Origin: Monilinia fructicola
Taxonomy: Eukaryota; Ascomycota; Leotiomycetes; Helotiales; Sclerotiniaceae
Direction of reading: 5' to 3'
Assembly: GCA_008692225.1 (NCBI GenBank)
Contig: VICG01000005.1
Coordinates: 2,429,001 to 2,493,000 of the forward strand
Length of the DNA: 64,000 nucleotides
Shown here: positions 60,315 through 64,000 of the stretch, one piece after another
Numbering within the stretch: position 1 is the stretch's first letter
How the letters are laid out: every line of letters begins with the position of its first letter
The notes under the pieces: model-generated
Databases searched by the model: none
The model's input: only the letters and a program-made list of their open reading frames with translations
What the model was told of the DNA's origin: nothing
Made by a program: the position numbers and the translations under genes

Positions 60315-60881
60315 ATGGACAAATCTGCCTTTACCGGCTTGCGCCATTGTCTACGAACTCAAGCTCCTCTTCGAACAACTTTCAATGGGAGTTTAAGATC
60401 CGTTGCAAAGCTACACGAGTCAAATACTTGCGCTGCCCAAAACATTCGTGCATACTCCACGCCCGCAATCAATTCACCCCGCGCTCTCCCCCGATCCAGG
60501 GCCTCTTATCCCTCATCTTCACCACTTTCCCATCTCAGATTTTACAGTAGCGAATCTCCATCCGCAATCAAAGATGCTGTCGGTACCGGCGCAGAAGGTG
60601 TTACTGAAGAAGCCAACCGTACAGCAGATATTCTTCAAGCGCCAGATCATCTCGATGAGGCAGAGAAGAAGATATGGGTTTTATTGAATAAAGAGCTCAG
60701 TCCCACGAAACTGCAGGTTCAGGATATAAGTGGTGGATGTGGAAGTATGTATGGAATTGAAGTTGTGAGTGAGAAATTTAGGGGGTTGAATATGTTAAAG
60801 CAGCAAAGATTGGTTAATAAGGTGCTGGGTGAGGAAATCAAAGGGTGGCACGGGGTACAGTTGAGGACGAGCGTGCCTTGA
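60315..60881 (+). CDS. Mitochondrial BolA3-like protein
   Basis: Intronless, 188 residues. Residues 116-187 form a BolA domain with SGGCGSMY (139-146), LKQQRLVNKVL and the conserved His179 in GWHG. The Cys142 plus C-terminal His arrangement is typical of the mitochondrial BOLA3/Bol3 branch, which acts with the monothiol glutaredoxin Grx5/GLRX5 and NFU1 in passing [4Fe-4S] clusters to client enzymes such as lipoate synthase. Residues 1-78 are basic, Ser-rich and almost free of acidic residues, and end in RFYSSE, a common matrix-processing context (cut after Tyr77 likely), so mitochondrial import is well supported. The ATG at 60315 is in good context (ACACCATGG). No defects. Confidence 0.93.
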   Translation: MDKSAFTGLRHCLRTQAPLRTTFNGSLRSVAKLHESNTCAAQNIRAYSTPAINSPRALPRSRASYPSSSPLSHLRFYSSESPSAIKDAVGTGAEGVTEEANRTADILQAPDHLDEAEKKIWVLLNKELSPTKLQVQDISGGCGSMYGIEVVSEKFRGLNMLKQQRLVNKVLGEEIKGWHGVQLRTSVP

Positions 60882-61827
60882 TTGGTGATAAAATATTGCT
60901 TGCGGGTACATGAAAAGGTAAAGAAGGATGTATATATAATATGGTATGCGGCCGGTTCAATGCATGGAAGAGTGCATGCAGGTGGTTATGATCTGAATCG
61001 TATGTTGAGATATTGGGTGGACCGCAAGTGCTGGATGTACATTATTGGTTGAATAACGGCATAAATCAAGAAGATAGCGACTGGGTAGAATCAATCTTAA
61101 TCAAATGGAGCTTGAAAACCCAACTTGGGACGTTCTCTCATTCACCATCAAGCAAACAAGGTCAACGACTTGCCAGAAATTCACACGCGTCTCTATAACT
61201 AGTGATTCGCGTAAGATATTTGAGCTTCTTTGATCTCATCTCAACACTTGACTCCTTACCTTTCCAATATTCACATTTCGCTTAAGGAGTTCTGTTGCAT
61301 GTCTGAAAATGAGGTGTAATGCTGCTGAAGTTTAGCGACTAGGTATGCCGAATCTTGAAAGGATTACTCATTCACCGTTTGCAAATTCACCCATTCGCTC
61401 ACGAGATTATTCAGTTTTTTCCTATGACTACTCATTTGATATTTTCGACCTGCTCGCTCACGATACTTCGTCGCCTACTTTGGAGGATATGTAGCATGAT
61501 TTGAGTGGATGCTTCAGCTAAGTCGCAAGTTCCTCTGCCTATAATTCCATCACCTGTATATTGTGCCATATTCCTTATGGCAGACCTCTTCTCAAGATTC
61601 AACTATACCGTTTTGTTGCTGTCAAGTTTACAAGTGTGAAGGTATGATGGCGGTGTATGTGAAAGTCCCAACCTAGTTAACTGGAAACTCAATACTCATA
61701 TATAAAAGAAAAATGATCACCGCACAGGAATCCCGCCATGAAGATGTCGACCAAATTTCTATTCATCCTCACCATTTTACCCTTTTTACCTATAATTCTT
61801 CTTTATTCTCAATCTCTCAGATGCAAG
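60882..61827. other. Convergent intergenic region
   Basis: Between the 3' ends of the BolA-like (+) and flavoprotein (-) genes. No gene supported. An open plus-strand frame from 61738 overlaps the last exon of the flavoprotein gene and is its antisense shadow. Confidence 0.55.
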
Positions 61828-62869
61828 CTAGTGCCCGTTCACTACAAGACTGCTTCTTCTCTCCTTAGTCTCATTCACAACCACTGCATCTTCATCGATC
61901 TTCTTCGAAACAACACCACCTAAAGTATCTCCACTAACATGATCATCTGGCATAAACGGCATATTCATATCGAATATATTATTTACAGCCGTATACTGAT
62001 GATATCCAAGCCTTGCTAGAGGCGCAGCTTTTAGAACATCGAAGAACTATTGCAATGTCAGCCCAGGGGAGAATTCCACTCGCGAGAAGATCTACTTACC
62101 CCATCAGGCGTAATATACTCGCCCCTGACATGGATTCCCACAACCCTCCCAATAACAATATCACTATGACCCACCAAAGAGTCCCCTGAAATTCGAAGGA
62201 TCGAATGGACTTTACATTCGAATTGCACGGGGGATTCGGCCACTCTGGGTGGCTTCACTACTTTGCTGGCGACCTTCGTTACTTTTGCGAGGGGAAACTC
62301 GTCGTCCCATGATTCGAGAGCGGTGGCATTGACGCTTTCCCGGAGATCGTAGCTAGTAGTTGTTAGCTTGTGGAGATGCGGCGATAAGAGAGATGGACAG
62401 AATGATGAGGGAAGCGAGGAGGAAAGATGGGCAAGGGAACGAATTCACGCACGTAGCCATGTTCCAAACGAATTCTCCGGTGTCTTTGGCGTTTTTCACG
62501 GAATCTTTGCTGTCGCGTTTGTAGACTGATTGATGGCCGATAAACATGATAGTTGGGGGATCGAACGATACATTGTTGAATTGGGAGAAGGGAGCGAGAT
62601 TATCCTGGCCGAGTGTGGAGGTTGTAGAGATCTGATGCATGCGTTAGATTCGAAGTATGTGAAAAATGGAGAAGAAAGGACGCAGGGAGAGGTATGGAGT
62701 GATGGAACGATGTGGTTATCTTTCGGGGAGTATATATTGAATTTATAGAGGAAAGAACTCTACTTACCCAGCCAATGGGCCGTGGAATCACGAAAGATTT
62801 GAAAGGATCATGAGGAAGTCCAGAGCTTTCTCCTTTCGGGGGTTGATAAAAGATATCTGGGCGTGACAT
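61828..62869 (-). CDS. Flavin reductase-like domain (FMN-binding split barrel) protein
   Basis: Four exons on the minus strand: 62869-62768, 62631-62453, 62352-62100 and 62046-61828, with introns of 136, 100 and 53 bp (GTAAGT, GTGCGT and GTAAGT donors; CAG, TAG and TAG acceptors) in consistent phase, giving 250 residues. The N-terminal half carries the flavin-reductase-like signature: FKSFVIPRPIGW (23-34), then ISTTS...LAPFSQFNNVSFDPPTI and KDTGEF..NM. SPVQFECKV and GDSLVGHSDIVIGRVVGIHV follow in exon 3. Proteins of this family bind FMN and either reduce flavin with NAD(P)H for partner oxygenases or act as stand-alone flavoproteins. The substrate is unknown and no oxygenase neighbour is present. 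No targeting signal. All exons are intact. Confidence 0.92.
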
Positions 62870-63563
62870 TTTAAGCGAGATCTAATTTCCAGAATAACTT
62901 CTGGGATGAATATACAGATTGATAAGATGATTGAAAATCAGTGTGCAAGTGAGTTATGCCAAAAATATTTTCTGAGGATTTCCTCAAGTCTTTATACCCC
63001 ATGATGTCCCCCCCCTCTATCATGGATTCATGGTTCATCACTAAGCCACGAAACTCACTACAACACATAATACGTCCGTACCGTATTGAATTCTAATACC
63101 AGCCGTGACCCTCAATAATCAGTGTGCTTCGATTTTACAGTCCTCGGACATAACTCATGATACATCATACCCTATCATATTTTCCTACATTGGAAAAGGT
63201 ACCACACATAAGTAATCATCGAAGCGTGCTGAAGAGTAGTAGTTCTCGGCTGTCGAGGGTGCCGCCCTCGGCTGATGAGTTATTGTATCTTCTGTAACCT
63301 TACCTTTGATTAGTCAACATGAATGGATCACTGCGTGAGTTGAGAAGTTTAAGCTCGGCTGTTATAACCTTACTGTGTTGAGGTTATACAACGTCTGAAT
63401 AAGCTCAATCCCGGGACAGTTTTGACCAATAATTCATTTTCCAAGACTCGGTTGTACAGTTATGTTGTGATATGTTGACTGATAGTGAAGTAATAGTTCT
63501 AGGAGATATAAGAAATATGAGGTATGATTTATGGCTTCGCATAGTAGTGATGGCCAAATTCAT
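62870..63563. other. Intergenic region
   Basis: Separates two minus-strand genes. Expected to contain the flavoprotein gene's promoter (62870 upward) and the esterase gene's 3' end. Nothing else seen. Confidence 0.5.
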
Positions 63564-64000
63564 CTACCAGCCTAGATCTCTCTCCCACTGCATCTTAAGC
63601 ACATTATCTAGCTTCTCTGGTGTCTGATCCGGAATCTTTTCTGCAATACATTTCGTCACTTCTTCGAAAAGAATCTTATAGCCTTCGCCACTAAAGTGTA
63701 AACCTGCCATCGACTGTGTCAATATTCATACATTCTCCGATTTCGGGACTTATTGGTTGATCATTTACCATCGTACAACAATTTTCTAAGTCTCTCGTCC
63801 TCTAGACCTGGCATTTTGGTAACATCATCTCCTTCATTCCAGCTGTCAAAATTTAGTCACCTTTCGAATACCTGATGTCTTTGAACTGCGCAAAAACTTC
63901 AAAGGAACTCATTACTTACCCGCAAGAACTCATAAATTTACTCCAAATATCTACCACAGCTAACTTCTCATCCTCCCCAATCTTCTTCACGGCATTCCTA
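63564..64000 (-). CDS. SGNH/GDSL esterase, IAH1-type, C-terminal part
   Basis: Three exons are visible on the minus strand: 64000-63920 (continues beyond the window), 63842-63769 and 63703-63564, with introns 63843-63919 (GTAAGT...CAG) and 63704-63768 (GTAAAT...CAG). About 98 codons are seen. The piece has VVDIWSKF, a GLEDERLRKLLYDGLHFSGE block and a C-terminal WERDLGW. D-G-L-H is the SGNH block V Asp and His of the catalytic triad, followed by SGEGY. The order and spacing match fungal isoamyl-acetate-hydrolysing esterase relatives (yeast Iah1), which hydrolyse short acetate esters. The catalytic Ser block lies outside the window, so substrate class is inference. Confidence 0.88.

Noticed and set aside
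61738..61923. Plus-strand frame starting MKMSTKFLFILTILPFLPII, resembling a small secreted protein
   Set aside because: It overlaps the last exon and stop of the well-supported flavoprotein gene on the other strand; it is read from antisense and 3' flanking DNA.

Overview
The window looks like nuclear DNA of a filamentous ascomycete. Genes carry short introns (about 53-195 bp) with GTAAGT/GTATGT-type donors, CTAAC-like branch points and CAG/TAG acceptors. There is a HET-domain gene, a GAC1-type phosphatase-targeting subunit with a CBM21 domain, a fungal RNase T1-family enzyme, and AT-rich transposon graveyards whose copies differ mainly by C-to-T/G-to-A transitions, as left by RIP (repeat-induced point mutation). 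A Leotiomycete of the Sclerotiniaceae type is my best guess from style alone; it is an inference, not a proof.

Layout. 1-665 (-): 5' end of a class II aldolase. 666-4686: gene-free, ending in the promoter and leader of a secreted Gly/His-rich repeat protein (4687-5715, +). 7227-9974 (+): a six-exon gene for an unrecognised 777-residue protein with an HEFAH zinc-peptidase motif split by an intron. 10846-11916 (+): a Ser/Thr-rich single-pass membrane protein. 12274-12902 (-): RNase T1-family gene. 15737-17812 (+): HET-domain gene. From 17813 to 39255 I find no credible gene: 21 kb of intergenic DNA with palindromes, tetranucleotide and minisatellite repeats, a small AT-rich block (about 31.1-31.8 kb) and a long pyrimidine-rich stretch leading into the GAC1-like gene (39256-41663, +), whose frame is interrupted by four apparent +1 shifts.

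43.4-48.39 kb and 49.35-50.77 kb are very AT-rich. They contain nested repeats that can be resolved by eye: six 275/276-bp elements with TG...CA ends and perfect 5-bp target duplications (best read as solo LTRs, one inserted inside another), two copies of an element with terminal inverted repeats of about 250 bp, a 252-bp TA-flanked mariner-type MITE, and a 146-bp fold-back element. Several insertions have their empty site in the other copy of the host repeat, so the order of insertion can be read.

50.77-57.36 kb is gene-free. The right end is gene-denser: a small membrane protein with an unresolved or frameshifted frame (57365-57918, -), a protein with two copies of a coiled-coil module (57977-58696, -), mitochondrial BolA3-like (60315-60881, +), a flavin-reductase-domain flavoprotein (61828-62869, -) and the 3' part of an SGNH/IAH1-type esterase (63564-64000, -).

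The genes do not form a recognisable pathway or biosynthetic cluster. They look like independent metabolic, Fe-S, stress and self-recognition genes around a repeat-rich, gene-poor core.
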